Assembly: GCA_047614505.1 (NCBI GenBank)
Contig: JBLHGQ010000045.1
Span: 1-20,763, forward strand
Direction of reading: 5' to 3'
Length of the DNA stretch: 20,763 nucleotides
Source: JABDJL01 sp047614505
GTDB lineage: Bacteria; Pseudomonadota; Gammaproteobacteria; Xanthomonadales; SZUA-36
The translations under genes and the position numbers were made by a program. The notes below the pieces were generated by a model. It was not told the origin of the DNA, did no database searches, and was given only the letters and a program-made list of their open reading frames with translations. Below, piece by piece: positions 1 through 7,717 of the stretch (its first letter is position 1; every line of letters starts with the position of its first letter).

Positions 1-1064
1 CCCCTTATTCTTCCCGCCAGTTCAATAGGCACCGAAACCGTGTTCCTGACCAGGGCATCTTCTGCATCCTGACTCCAGTGTCTTGCATTAATCCCGGCCA
101 ATGCTGACTTCGCTATTTCTTCATCCAGTTTGATCATTTGATCTTCCCGAGCAGCCAGAATCTCTGTTCTCGAACCGGCAACAGCACGATAAAGCAGCCG
201 TTCAGCAAAACTTAACTCCCTTCCTGCAGGAGTTGGAGTTGAACCTGAATCTGCCATCACCCAGGAACCTGCATCAATGATCCATGCGCGTGATCCTTCA
301 GGTATCACCCCTGAAAGCCAGGAATTTAACTCCTCAGACTGATCGACCAGAGAAAGCCAACTTCCCGGTACATTGTTTTCAACGGTTCCAATCGAGGAAA
401 CTGAAGATTGAGTACCGCTCCGATTTTGCACATCGATGGAGCCAATACTCAGGTCCACCAGTTCTGAACTGAGCGGCAGGGACAGCTCAACGACGTATCC
501 GTCCGGTCGATCCAGCCAATAACCCTGTAGTTGTCCGCCACCTTCTGTAAGGCTGGTCAGGTTAAGAGGGCCAGGTGCCGCCGTGTGAATCCGGAAATTA
601 ATCAGGCCGCGGGCGCTTCGAAGAAACAGGCTTAATCCATCGGACGTAACAACTTCAGCCTCCTCGTTCGAAGGAAGCGACTGACGAACCGGGCTTTTGT
701 CGACAACCGTACACAGCAGATACAGATGGTTTCCGAATCGCCCCGCTGCCACCCTGAGTTCTTGTCCGCTGATTTTGGATTTGAAAACGGTGGTTTTGTC
801 AGCCTCAGGCCAATCGTCAGCGTATCCATCGAGATGTGGCAACACGACCATTTCTCTCAAGGGCAATATCCGCTCGCGACCGAAAATCAGATTTGACTGG
901 TGTTCTGCCGGCAATGCCCGGGCAACTGTTCGGGCGGAAGCAAGCAAAGCGCTTTCCTGGCCGGCACGCAGAAAACGCTCGAGTTCCTGCATCAGTTTCC
1001 AGCCAAACCAGGGAACCAAAAGTGTGGCCAGAGAAAGGGTTAATAACTGGTTTCGTAACTTCAT
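1..1064 (-). CDS. pdsS: Proteobacterial dedicated sortase system histidine kinase, N-terminal part (runs off left edge)
   Basis: This is the sensor half of a membrane histidine kinase; 354 codons are visible and the frame is open to base 1. The start is an ATG at 1064, six bases after the stop of the regulator gene, so the two are surely co-transcribed. A hydrophobic segment lies at about residues 7-26. Residues about 75-205 begin with LDGYADDWP and continue with alternating beta-strand patterns (LRVAAGRF, LYLLCTVVD), like the start of a family 9 carbohydrate-binding module or a related beta-sandwich. A second hydrophilic extracytoplasmic stretch follows. The HisKA and ATPase domains would lie beyond the left edge. 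The identity rests on this N-terminal region plus its position beside the sortase-system regulator, substrate and sortase. It presumably senses a cell-surface signal and phosphorylates the adjacent regulator. The ligand is unknown. Confidence 0.85.
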   Translation of the reverse strand, partial: MKLRNQLLTLSLATLLVPWFGWKLMQELERFLRAGQESALLASARTVARALPAEHQSNLIFGRERILPLREMVVLPHLDGYADDWPEADKTTVFKSKISGQELRVAAGRFGNHLYLLCTVVDKSPVRQSLPSNEEAEVVTSDGLSLFLRSARGLINFRIHTAAPGPLNLTSLTEGGGQLQGYWLDRPDGYVVELSLPLSSELVDLSIGSIDVQNRSGTQSSVSSIGTVENNVPGSWLSLVDQSEELNSWLSGVIPEGSRAWIIDAGSWVMADSGSTPTPAGRELSFAERLLYRAVAGSRTEILAAREDQMIKLDEEIAKSALAGINARHWSQDAEDALVRNTVSVPIELAGRIR

Positions 1065-1070
1065 CCGGAG

Positions 1071-1769
1071 CTATTGTGTCTCTGGTTTCCAACGGTAACC
1101 TGCCCCATAAACCGTATCCAGGTGATCAAATTCTTCACTTACTTCCTTAAACTTCTTACGAATACGCTTAACGTGGCTGGTGATTGTCTGGTCATCAACC
1201 AGAACATTTGCGTCATCCATTAATTGCTGTCGGGTACGGACATGCCCCGGATGACGGACCAGCGAATGAACCAACCAGAACTCAGTGACGGTCAAGGGTA
1301 CCTGCTCACCAAGCCAGTGAACCTCCATTCGTTCAACCGACAATTCCAAAGAACCACGCTGTAACTTCTTTTCTTCACTACGGTCACCTGCCAGGGCCTC
1401 AATGCGACGGAACAAAGCCACAACTCGTGCAACGAGATGGGGAAGGCTGATGTCTTTGGTCAGGTAATCATCAGCACCTAATCTCAGACCAGAAATCACG
1501 TCCATATCTGAATCCCGGGCGGTTAGGAAAATTATGGGAAGACTACGTGAAAGTGATCGCAGTTCGCGGCACAACTCGAACCCACCCTCAATGTCATCTC
1601 CCAGACCAACATCAATAATCACCAGTTCCGGCAAGCGGCGTTTAAATGCTTCCAGCGCACTGTGACGCTCACTGTATCCATTAACGTGATAGCCGTAGCG
1701 GCGAAAAGCATCTTCATAGTTGTGACGAATAATGGCTTCGTCTTCGACAATCGCAATTTGGCGCTGCAT
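1071..1769 (-). CDS. pdsR: Dedicated sortase system response regulator, OmpR family
   Basis: This is a 232-residue response regulator with an N-terminal receiver domain (residues about 3-118) and a C-terminal winged-helix DNA-binding domain (about 135-230). In the receiver, the acidic pair is in VEDEA, the phosphoacceptor is D53 (IIDVGLG), the conserved Thr is T83 and the Lys is K105 (YLTKD). The C-terminus carries TITSHVKRIRKKF and ends GAGYRWKPETQ, typical of OmpR/PhoB proteins. I chose the ATG at 1769 because MQRQIAIVEDE is the usual receiver start and GAGG lies eight to ten bases upstream; the frame continues upstream only with an atypical leader. It is divergent from the sortase substrate and sortase genes and is followed at once by the kinase, so it most likely controls that divergent pair. 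Confidence 0.92.
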   Translation of the reverse strand: MQRQIAIVEDEAIIRHNYEDAFRRYGYHVNGYSERHSALEAFKRRLPELVIIDVGLGDDIEGGFELCRELRSLSRSLPIIFLTARDSDMDVISGLRLGADDYLTKDISLPHLVARVVALFRRIEALAGDRSEEKKLQRGSLELSVERMEVHWLGEQVPLTVTEFWLVHSLVRHPGHVRTRQQLMDDANVLVDDQTITSHVKRIRKKFKEVSEEFDHLDTVYGAGYRWKPETQ

Positions 1770-1956
1770 AAGTATTCCTCGCTGAGGCCTAATCATAAGA
1801 CCGCAGCCTGCATAAAGCACAATCTCATTACAAATAAATGGCCGATGCCACCTGATTGCCTTAATTTGGCCCATAGCTTGCCCTAGCAAGCCACCTGCCG
1901 GTCATTACTTGAGTGCCAAATACTGCCTGAACCCGAACTTATCAGGCCCAAACGCA
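1770..1956. promoter_or_regulatory. Divergent intergenic region between pdsR and the sortase substrate gene
   Basis: About 190 bases separate the two divergent halves of the sortase cassette, so promoters for both directions and any PdsR operator should lie here. A perfect inverted repeat, GCTTGC-CCTA-GCAAGC, is at 1876-1891. On the minus strand TATGAT with TTGTGC about 19 bases upstream is a weak promoter candidate for pdsR. No consensus promoter stands out for the rightward gene. The right boundary is uncertain because the start codon of the substrate gene is uncertain (1909, 1957 or 2035). Confidence 0.45.
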
Positions 1957-4107
1957 ATGAACTACTCTGACCACTCGATTCGAAACTCACTGGAAAAGGA
2001 AGCCTGGCGCTGCCACCCTTCTCTCGCTTTAAAAATGGCCCATCGCCGCCAAACCCAAACGGGCAAGCAGAAGTCTCTTCGCTGGCAGGACCGGACGCTT
2101 TTGATTATTGGCATCATTCTTCTAAGCCTTGTGCTGCTGAGAATTGAAACTGCCGGTGCAGATGCAAATGCCAATACCAATACCAATACCGGTGAAGAGG
2201 TCTGGGGGTTGGAATTAAATACAGCTAACAGCCGTACAACCCAGATGGCAATTAACACCGATATCAGGGTTGAGGTTAGTGGCTTGATCGCCAGAGCCGA
2301 AATCACACAAATTTTCTCCAACCCCGGTAATGAATGGGCCGAAGGCATCTACCGCTTCCCGTTGCCTGATGGTGCCGCTGTAGATCGAATGCAAATTCAC
2401 GTAGGTGAGAAGATCATTGAAGGCGAGATTCAGGAAAGAGAATCTGCAAGGCATGTCTACCAGCAAGCGTTGACAGAGGGGTTCACAGCATCACTGGTGG
2501 AGCAACATAAAGCGAATCAATTTGAAACACGACTGGCAAACATAGGCCCCGGAGAGGAAATTCAGGTCACTATTGGTTTCCTGCTTAATGTGAAATACGA
2601 GGAAGGTGGATTCAGCCTGCGCCTGCCAACAACATTCGCACCGCGATGGAATGCGCCAGTCGCCGGAGTCCGGGCTATGTCGGCGCTTGAGCCCCTGGTT
2701 CCGCAACCACTTCTCTCGCAGGACTCAGGTATAGGTCACCGTCTGAACCTTGAATTCCTGATCAGGACCAGTATTGGTTTTGCTGCGATTGAAAGTCGCT
2801 ACCATGACGTTGATATTGCCCCTACAAACGATGGCTATCTGGTCAAATTACTCGATGAGGCTGAAGTCGCAGACCGTGATTTTGAGCTGGCCTGGTATCC
2901 CGACCTGCAAACGGTCCCCCAAACCACTCTGATGACATGGGATGGTGGCGATGCAATCTATGCACAGCTAATGATGCTGCCGCCCTTATCCGGATCAATC
3001 AGTCGACAGTCTCGAGAGGTGGTATTTATTATCGATACTTCCGGTTCTATGGAGGGTGACTCCTTGAGGCAAGCCAGTTCCGCCCTGATCAAAGGATTGG
3101 AAGAGCTTCAGCCAGATGATCGATTCAACCTGATCCGGTTTAGTTCCGATACTGCAGTATTGTTTAACGAATCCTTACCCGCCATTGAGGAAAACCTCAA
3201 TCTCGCCAGACATTACATCGATGGTTTGAGCGCCAACGGTGGCACGGTGATGGCTCCCGCGCTAGATGCAGCCTTTTCCTTACCTGTGCAATTCGGACTG
3301 CTGCGACAGGTCATTTTCGTGACCGATGGAAGCGTTGGAAATGAAAAAGCATTGCTTTCCGACATAGCCGAAGACCTCGGCGACAGCCGCCTGTTTACAG
3401 TCGGCATTGGCTCGGCACCTAACACCTGGTTTATGCGCAAAGCCGCCGAAATAGGCCGTGGAAGTCATACCCATATCGGAAAGCTTGATGAAGTTGAACT
3501 TCGAATGTCCAAATTGTGGACGAATATCCGCCTGCCTGCACTTTCAGACATCTGTGTAGATTGGGGTACCGATGCAGAGTACTTCCCGGAGATCATTCCA
3601 GACCTTTATGCCGGCGAGCCATTATGGGTAGTGGCCCGGCTGTCACTATTACCCGGTCAGATAAGTGTTTGCGGTTTGTTGAACGGGCAGAGCTGGGAAA
3701 ATATCAGCCAACCATTTGAAACAAAAGGCTCCAATACCATTGCCACTCTCTGGGCACGAAAGAAGGTCGAAGCACTTGAGGAAAGTATTGTGTTTGGTGC
3801 TGATCAGGAGTCAACCCGGGCGCAAATCACTCAAGTTGCGCTGGACTACGGCCTGTTAACTTCGCAAACAAGCCTGGTGGCGGTAGATAAGACACCCGCC
3901 CGTCTGAGTAGCGAAAAATTGAACACCGAACATATTCCCAGCTTGCTACCTGCAGGCAGTGGCCAGTCCATTGGTTTCGCGCAAACTGCAACCGGCTGGA
4001 GAACACAGCTTTTGCTTTCACTGCTTACCCTGTTTATTTCTGGATGGATGTATTGGGCCGCCGGTTCTCGCCTGCCATTGGGAGCTTCAACAAGCGCCAC
4101 ACGCTGA
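1957..4107 (+). CDS. Marine proteobacterial sortase target protein (VIT and vWA domains)
   Basis: This is the likely sole substrate of the neighbouring sortase. It has a basic N-terminal region and a hydrophobic leader segment (TLLIIGIILLSLVLL), then a short NT-repeat linker. A VIT (vault/inter-alpha-trypsin) domain follows at about residues 82-225 (core QIFSNPGNEWAEGIYRFPLP). A von Willebrand A domain from about residue 355 has an intact metal site, D360-T-S362-G-S364. The C-terminus has the usual sortase-signal layout: FAQTAT (3976-3993), a hydrophobic segment, then a tail with two arginines. FAQTAT departs from LPxTG and from the LPQTAT-like form I recall for this family, since Ala replaces Pro. 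The start is uncertain: the frame opens at a TTG at 1909, the first ATG is at 1957, and another ATG at 2035 would give a more ordinary leader; none has a good Shine-Dalgarno. The sortase gene follows after 11 bases. Confidence 0.92.
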   Translation: MNYSDHSIRNSLEKEAWRCHPSLALKMAHRRQTQTGKQKSLRWQDRTLLIIGIILLSLVLLRIETAGADANANTNTNTGEEVWGLELNTANSRTTQMAINTDIRVEVSGLIARAEITQIFSNPGNEWAEGIYRFPLPDGAAVDRMQIHVGEKIIEGEIQERESARHVYQQALTEGFTASLVEQHKANQFETRLANIGPGEEIQVTIGFLLNVKYEEGGFSLRLPTTFAPRWNAPVAGVRAMSALEPLVPQPLLSQDSGIGHRLNLEFLIRTSIGFAAIESRYHDVDIAPTNDGYLVKLLDEAEVADRDFELAWYPDLQTVPQTTLMTWDGGDAIYAQLMMLPPLSGSISRQSREVVFIIDTSGSMEGDSLRQASSALIKGLEELQPDDRFNLIRFSSDTAVLFNESLPAIEENLNLARHYIDGLSANGGTVMAPALDAAFSLPVQFGLLRQVIFVTDGSVGNEKALLSDIAEDLGDSRLFTVGIGSAPNTWFMRKAAEIGRGSHTHIGKLDEVELRMSKLWTNIRLPALSDICVDWGTDAEYFPEIIPDLYAGEPLWVVARLSLLPGQISVCGLLNGQSWENISQPFETKGSNTIATLWARKKVEALEESIVFGADQESTRAQITQVALDYGLLTSQTSLVAVDKTPARLSSEKLNTEHIPSLLPAGSGQSIGFAQTATGWRTQLLLSLLTLFISGWMYWAAGSRLPLGASTSATR
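2173..2190 (+). repeat. Hexanucleotide tandem repeat AATACC x3
   Basis: Three exact copies of AATACC, preceded by the near-copy AATGCC, encode an Asn-Thr repeat just after the leader segment of the sortase substrate. It is in frame, so copy-number changes would only alter linker length. It is short and may be no more than a low-complexity linker. Confidence 0.7.
3976..4104 (+). other. Sortase cell-surface sorting signal (FAQTAT, hydrophobic segment, basic tail)
   Basis: This encodes the last 43 residues of the vWA protein. FAQTAT is followed by GWRTQ, a hydrophobic stretch (LLLSLLTLFISGWMYW) and a short tail with two arginines. The arrangement matches sortase sorting signals. By position, cleavage would be expected between the T and A of QTAT, by analogy with cleavage between T and G of LPxTG. 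The motif assignment is inference; only the layout is seen directly. Confidence 0.7.
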
Positions 4108-4118
4108 CCCTCCTGAAA

Positions 4119-4676
4119 ATGTTGAAGCAGAAATACCAATGGCTGTTCGCGGCGGTGCTTGTCACCGCCGCATTTTTTTTGGCCAACGCGTTATGGATTC
4201 CGGTAAAGGCGAAAGTGGCCCAGTTTTTACTGGAAAATGCCTGGCAAAGAACACTGGCTGGTGAAATAGGTGCAAAACCCTGGCCCTGGGCGGATACCAG
4301 CCCGGTCGGAGTGCTGGAAGTTGCGACCCTTGGGATCCGGCTTATTGTGCTTTCCGGTACTTCAGGCAGAAACCTGGCTTTTGGTCCAACATTGCACAGC
4401 CCCCCTGAAGAAAATGACAAAATTCTCAGCGGTCACCGCGACACACACTTCCGCTTCCTTGAATCAGTAAAAATCGGTGAGATTCTTAGGGTCACCACCG
4501 TACATGGTGCATTGGAGTATCGGATAAGCTGGCTGGAAGTCATCGATAGCGATGTGCAGGAACTGGTTCTGGAACCCGACGTGTCCCGCCTTACCTTAAC
4601 AACCTGCTACCCCTTTGATTCCCCCTCAGCCGGCGGATCTTTACGCTACGTGGTCACTGCAATTCAAGTTAGCTGA
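4119..4676 (+). CDS. Class GN sortase
   Basis: This is a 185-residue cysteine transpeptidase of the Gram-negative (class GN) sortase type, expected to act at the periplasmic face of the inner membrane on the preceding vWA protein. An N-terminal membrane anchor (about residues 9-27) is followed by the catalytic domain. The catalytic set is visible: H106 in LSGHRDTHF, C163 in LTTCYPFDS and R176 in GSLRYVVTA. The length fits the family. I chose the ATG at 4119, which places the membrane anchor at the N-terminus and lies 11 bases after the stop of the substrate gene. An in-frame ATG at 4044 would overlap that gene. The Shine-Dalgarno is weak, which suggests translational coupling. The acceptor to which Gram-negative sortases join their substrate is not known. 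Confidence 0.94.
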   Translation: MLKQKYQWLFAAVLVTAAFFLANALWIPVKAKVAQFLLENAWQRTLAGEIGAKPWPWADTSPVGVLEVATLGIRLIVLSGTSGRNLAFGPTLHSPPEENDKILSGHRDTHFRFLESVKIGEILRVTTVHGALEYRISWLEVIDSDVQELVLEPDVSRLTLTTCYPFDSPSAGGSLRYVVTAIQVS

Positions 4677-4677
4677 A

Positions 4678-4698
4678 CGCCCGGCTGTGTGCCGGGCG
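4678..4698. terminator. GC-rich hairpin between convergent genes
   Basis: A perfect eight-base-pair stem, CGCCCGGC / GCCGGGCG, with loop TGTGT starts one base after the sortase stop codon. It also lies just beyond the stop of the convergent beta-propeller gene. Neither strand has a clear U-tract after the stem, so it is a hairpin that may stall or protect transcripts rather than a canonical intrinsic terminator. Confidence 0.55.
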
Positions 4699-4716
4699 GG
4701 ATTACAAAAATACTGC

Positions 4717-6930
4717 TTATTCGTAATCGGTCATCATCCAGATTTGTCGGACCGGCTCTTTTTCGGACCAAACCATCAGGCTACCGTCAGCACTCCATGA
4801 TGGTAAGGCTCCATTACCCAAAGGGGTCTTGCGGATTACCTGGTAGTCCTGGCTACCTTCTTCAACGGCGTACAAACCGCTGTTGCCATACCCCCTCGGC
4901 CCACTAAGAAAATAGTAGCGTTTGTCCGGCCCCCAAATGCCAATGTAGTCCCAATACGGATCCGGCATATTAGCGAGATCAGAAATCCGGGAGGTCTTTA
5001 GATTCACAATACGTGAGCCATTATTATCAATGGTGTTGTAGTACATGTAGCTAATACGATCCCCATCCGGATGCCATGCGAGTATTTCTTTGTATTGGTC
5101 CTCTTCAGGCGGCGTGACTCTGGTGACTTCTTTTAGTGCCCGGTCCACTTTCATGATGTGATTACTTTCTTCACCTTCAAGATAGGCAAATCCAGCGATA
5201 AACTTACCATCCGGCGACCACTCCAGGCTCCAGGATTCCCAGTTCTTTACAGCAGCCAGAACCATTGCATCTCCCCCGTTTGCCGGTATTACCATCAGGT
5301 CGCCATCGATAGTAAATGCGACTTCATGACCATCAGGAGACCAGGAGGGAATCAGGTGGCGAACACCATCTGCGGAATACAGGCTGATGGCCTTACCTCC
5401 ACCTGAGGGCATCACGAAAAGTGTTGTTGTGTCACCCGTGTATTGTGCGTACGCAATTTTCGAACCATCCGGTGACAGGAGCTTATTTGGACCATAACTG
5501 GTTAATATTTTTCCCGGGACCAGCTTTCTTGGATTATCTCCATTGGCCCCTACTTTCCACAGGCCTACCCGGCCCGGTTGCCTGTCTAAGTAATAAACTG
5601 ATTGTCCATCGGGGGACAGCATGGGGCCAGAACCGCGCACCACCGCGTGGGCTGCTTCCATATTATTGCTGGCGGCCGCAAAGACCCGGTGATTGTCCGT
5701 GATCAAAGCAAAACTTAGTTGACCACCATGTCGTGAAATACGGGGATAAAAGGCTGACGCATTGCTGAAGGTCGTTATTTGCACCGGGGATTCATCAGAT
5801 CCATGTTTTCGGCGGTACACATTACGCGCCACCTCAGGGCCTGAAACATAATAGATCTGGGTTCCATCTGCACTCCACACAGGCCAACCCTCGTAACCAT
5901 CATCTTGAGTTAGTCGGGTGGTTTCACCGCTCTCCAAATTCAGCTGCCAAATATCCATTTCACTGTGATCTTCTTTATCTTCAGTCACTCTGTGATACAG
6001 CATGAATCGACCATCCGGGGAAACCTGACCAAGCGCAGTCATGTGATCAACATTGCTCAGGAACTCTTTCTTCACCACTCCATCGAGACTCACAATACGG
6101 AAACCATCCTGGGCTTGAAATATCACGCCGTTACTGTCTGGCATCCACTCAGCCCCTCGGTATCGCATGTTAAAGTTCAAAAAATCACCACTAAATTGTC
6201 GGGACTCCTGCGTTTCAGTGTTGAGCAACATAAACTGTTGCACGCCGTCCTGCTTGCTCATATGTTTGCTTTGGCTATAAAGAACATACTTGCCGTTCGG
6301 TGACCACCGGGCATGGTTGATATATTCCCAATCTGCAGCATCCTTGATCAGGGGTTGCCCGACTGATCCATTGGTATCGCGCAAATAGGCTTCTGAGCGT
6401 AGGTTCGGGAAGAGTCTTTTGCGCCCGTCGGTGGCTTTGAGAACGTTGATAAGCTTTGTCCCATCCGGGGAAAAGTCGTAACTGCGAACAGTGTCCAGGT
6501 GCGTATTAAACATTTGTTCCGATACCACGGTGTAATTGGCACCTGATACTCGTGCGCCCGCTTCAGGCGCTGCACTTGTAGATGCGGATAAGGCGTTTAA
6601 TTTCGAATTGGCCACCATAAATGACGTCGGCTGGTCTGAGAATTCCGAAACAACCCGCTCATAAGCAGGAACAGCTTCAGGGGAGCCCTGAAGTTCGTAG
6701 GCACTCCCCAGTTCAACCAGTGCCCGGGCAACATGTTGCCGGCTAGCGGTAGCTGACATGGCAACCTGCCTGTAGAGGGATATTGCCTGGCTAAGGTCAC
6801 CTTCCACCATACGAGCGTGAGATGCTTTTTCCAGCACCATCGGCGCATCTACTCTGCTTTGTGCGCTTACATCTGCAGCGCAAAATAGCATCGCAATCAG
6901 AACTGTCAATGAATGTGAAGTTGTTTTCAT
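4717..6930 (-). CDS. Secreted TPR plus PD40 (TolB-like) beta-propeller protein
   Basis: A 737-residue protein starts with a clear signal peptide (residues 1-23, VSA before the cut). A helical TPR-like segment follows at about residues 31-115 (GDLSQAISLYRQ, ALVELGSAYELQGSPEAVPAYE). The rest is at least a dozen PD40/WD40-like blades marked by SPDG-type turns: FSPDGTKL, WSPNGKY, VSPDGRFM, WSADGTQI, LSPDGQSV, LSPDGSKI, WSPDGHEV, WSPDGKFI, WHPDGDRI, WSADGSLM. That is enough for two propellers. No peptidase catalytic domain follows, so it is not a prolyl oligopeptidase or Tricorn-type enzyme. It most likely works in the periplasm as a binding or scaffold protein; substrate unknown. The ATG at 6930 has GGAG at good spacing. 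It lies 115 bases downstream of a two-component regulator gene and may be its target. The name TolB would be wrong: there is no Tol-Pal context. Confidence 0.82.
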   Translation of the reverse strand: MKTTSHSLTVLIAMLFCAADVSAQSRVDAPMVLEKASHARMVEGDLSQAISLYRQVAMSATASRQHVARALVELGSAYELQGSPEAVPAYERVVSEFSDQPTSFMVANSKLNALSASTSAAPEAGARVSGANYTVVSEQMFNTHLDTVRSYDFSPDGTKLINVLKATDGRKRLFPNLRSEAYLRDTNGSVGQPLIKDAADWEYINHARWSPNGKYVLYSQSKHMSKQDGVQQFMLLNTETQESRQFSGDFLNFNMRYRGAEWMPDSNGVIFQAQDGFRIVSLDGVVKKEFLSNVDHMTALGQVSPDGRFMLYHRVTEDKEDHSEMDIWQLNLESGETTRLTQDDGYEGWPVWSADGTQIYYVSGPEVARNVYRRKHGSDESPVQITTFSNASAFYPRISRHGGQLSFALITDNHRVFAAASNNMEAAHAVVRGSGPMLSPDGQSVYYLDRQPGRVGLWKVGANGDNPRKLVPGKILTSYGPNKLLSPDGSKIAYAQYTGDTTTLFVMPSGGGKAISLYSADGVRHLIPSWSPDGHEVAFTIDGDLMVIPANGGDAMVLAAVKNWESWSLEWSPDGKFIAGFAYLEGEESNHIMKVDRALKEVTRVTPPEEDQYKEILAWHPDGDRISYMYYNTIDNNGSRIVNLKTSRISDLANMPDPYWDYIGIWGPDKRYYFLSGPRGYGNSGLYAVEEGSQDYQVIRKTPLGNGALPSWSADGSLMVWSEKEPVRQIWMMTDYE

Positions 6931-7025
6931 CGGTCTTCTCCAGCGTCAATAAATCATGTAGCCGAAAGAATAAGCCGTCACTGTTTAGGTGGAACCGCGT
7001 GACTGATTAGATTTAGTGCAGTTTG

Positions 7026-7043
7026 TGTCAGGTTTTCCTGACA
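7026..7043. repeat. Perfect inverted repeat TGTCAGG-TTTT-CCTGACA
   Basis: A seven-base-pair perfect inverted repeat with a four-base centre lies just beyond the stop of the response-regulator gene and about 95 bases before the start of the beta-propeller gene. There is no U-tract, so it is a poor terminator. It could be a transcript hairpin that separates regulator from propeller expression, or a DNA operator. Function is inferred only. Confidence 0.5.
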
Positions 7044-7045
7044 AT

Positions 7046-7717
7046 TCAAGAATCGAACCGGTAGCCCATGCCGCGAATACTGGAAATATGACTGGAACCA
7101 TTCGGCTCCAGCTTTTTGCGTAGATTGGCGATATGCGTGTCGATCACTCGGTCTGTAAGCACCGCATTGCTGCCCCAGACCAGGTCAAGGATCTGATTAC
7201 GGTTCAATACACGACCGGCATTTCGTATCAATGCACCCAGCAACTTGAACTCCAGCGCGGTCAGCTCGATGATTCGCTCACCCTCTTTGAGTTCCACGCG
7301 TTCAAGGTCGAGGACAAAATTGCTAAACCGGTAGTGAACACTTTCAGATGCTGTCGACCTTCTCAGCAGGGCCTTAATCCTTGCGCGCAGCTCAAGGGGG
7401 CTGAATGGCTTGGTTACATAGTCATCGGCACCCAGTTCCAGACCCAGAACTTTTTCAGCCTCATGAGACCGGGAAGTCAACATAATGATCGGCAGATTCG
7501 GTTTTTGCTGGCGAACTTCACGGCAAACGTCATAACCATCTTTGCCCGGCAACATCACATCCAGGATCATCAGGTCATAAGCCTCACTCAGCGCCAGCTG
7601 CACTGCCTCGAGTCCATTGCCGGAAACATCCAATTGATAACCCTCAAGCTCAAGGTCATCTTTGAGCCCGATTGCAATGGCGGGATCATCTTCCACTACC
7701 AAAATTCTGAAACTCAT
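7046..7717 (-). CDS. OmpR/PhoB-family response regulator
   Basis: This is a 223-residue regulator. The receiver domain (about residues 3-116) has the acidic pair in VEDDP, phosphoacceptor D53 (LILDVMLPGKDG), T81 and K103 (YVTKPF). The C-terminal winged helix (about 128-222) has ALEFKLLGALIRNAGRV and VIDTHIANLRKKLEP and ends IRGMGYRFDS. The ATG at 7717 overlaps the stop of the upstream kinase gene by four bases (ATGA type), with GAGG just upstream, so the pair is translationally coupled and certainly cognate. The targets are unknown. Likely candidates are its own operon, including the permease, and the propeller gene downstream. Confidence 0.93.
   Translation of the reverse strand: MSFRILVVEDDPAIAIGLKDDLELEGYQLDVSGNGLEAVQLALSEAYDLMILDVMLPGKDGYDVCREVRQQKPNLPIIMLTSRSHEAEKVLGLELGADDYVTKPFSPLELRARIKALLRRSTASESVHYRFSNFVLDLERVELKEGERIIELTALEFKLLGALIRNAGRVLNRNQILDLVWGSNAVLTDRVIDTHIANLRKKLEPNGSSHISSIRGMGYRFDS

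Noticed and set aside
697..1150. Open frames on the plus strand near the left edge
   Set aside because: They lie opposite the sortase-system kinase, whose frame is continuous from 1064 to base 1 and has clear protein features.
4066..4083. LPLGAS near the C-terminus of the sortase substrate as a second sorting motif
   Set aside because: It lies after the hydrophobic segment in the cytoplasmic tail, where a sortase could not use it.
4717..6930. Calling the PD40 protein TolB or a prolyl oligopeptidase
   Set aside because: There is no Tol-Pal gene context, the N-terminus is TPR-like rather than the TolB N-domain, and no peptidase catalytic domain or Ser-Asp-His set follows the propeller.
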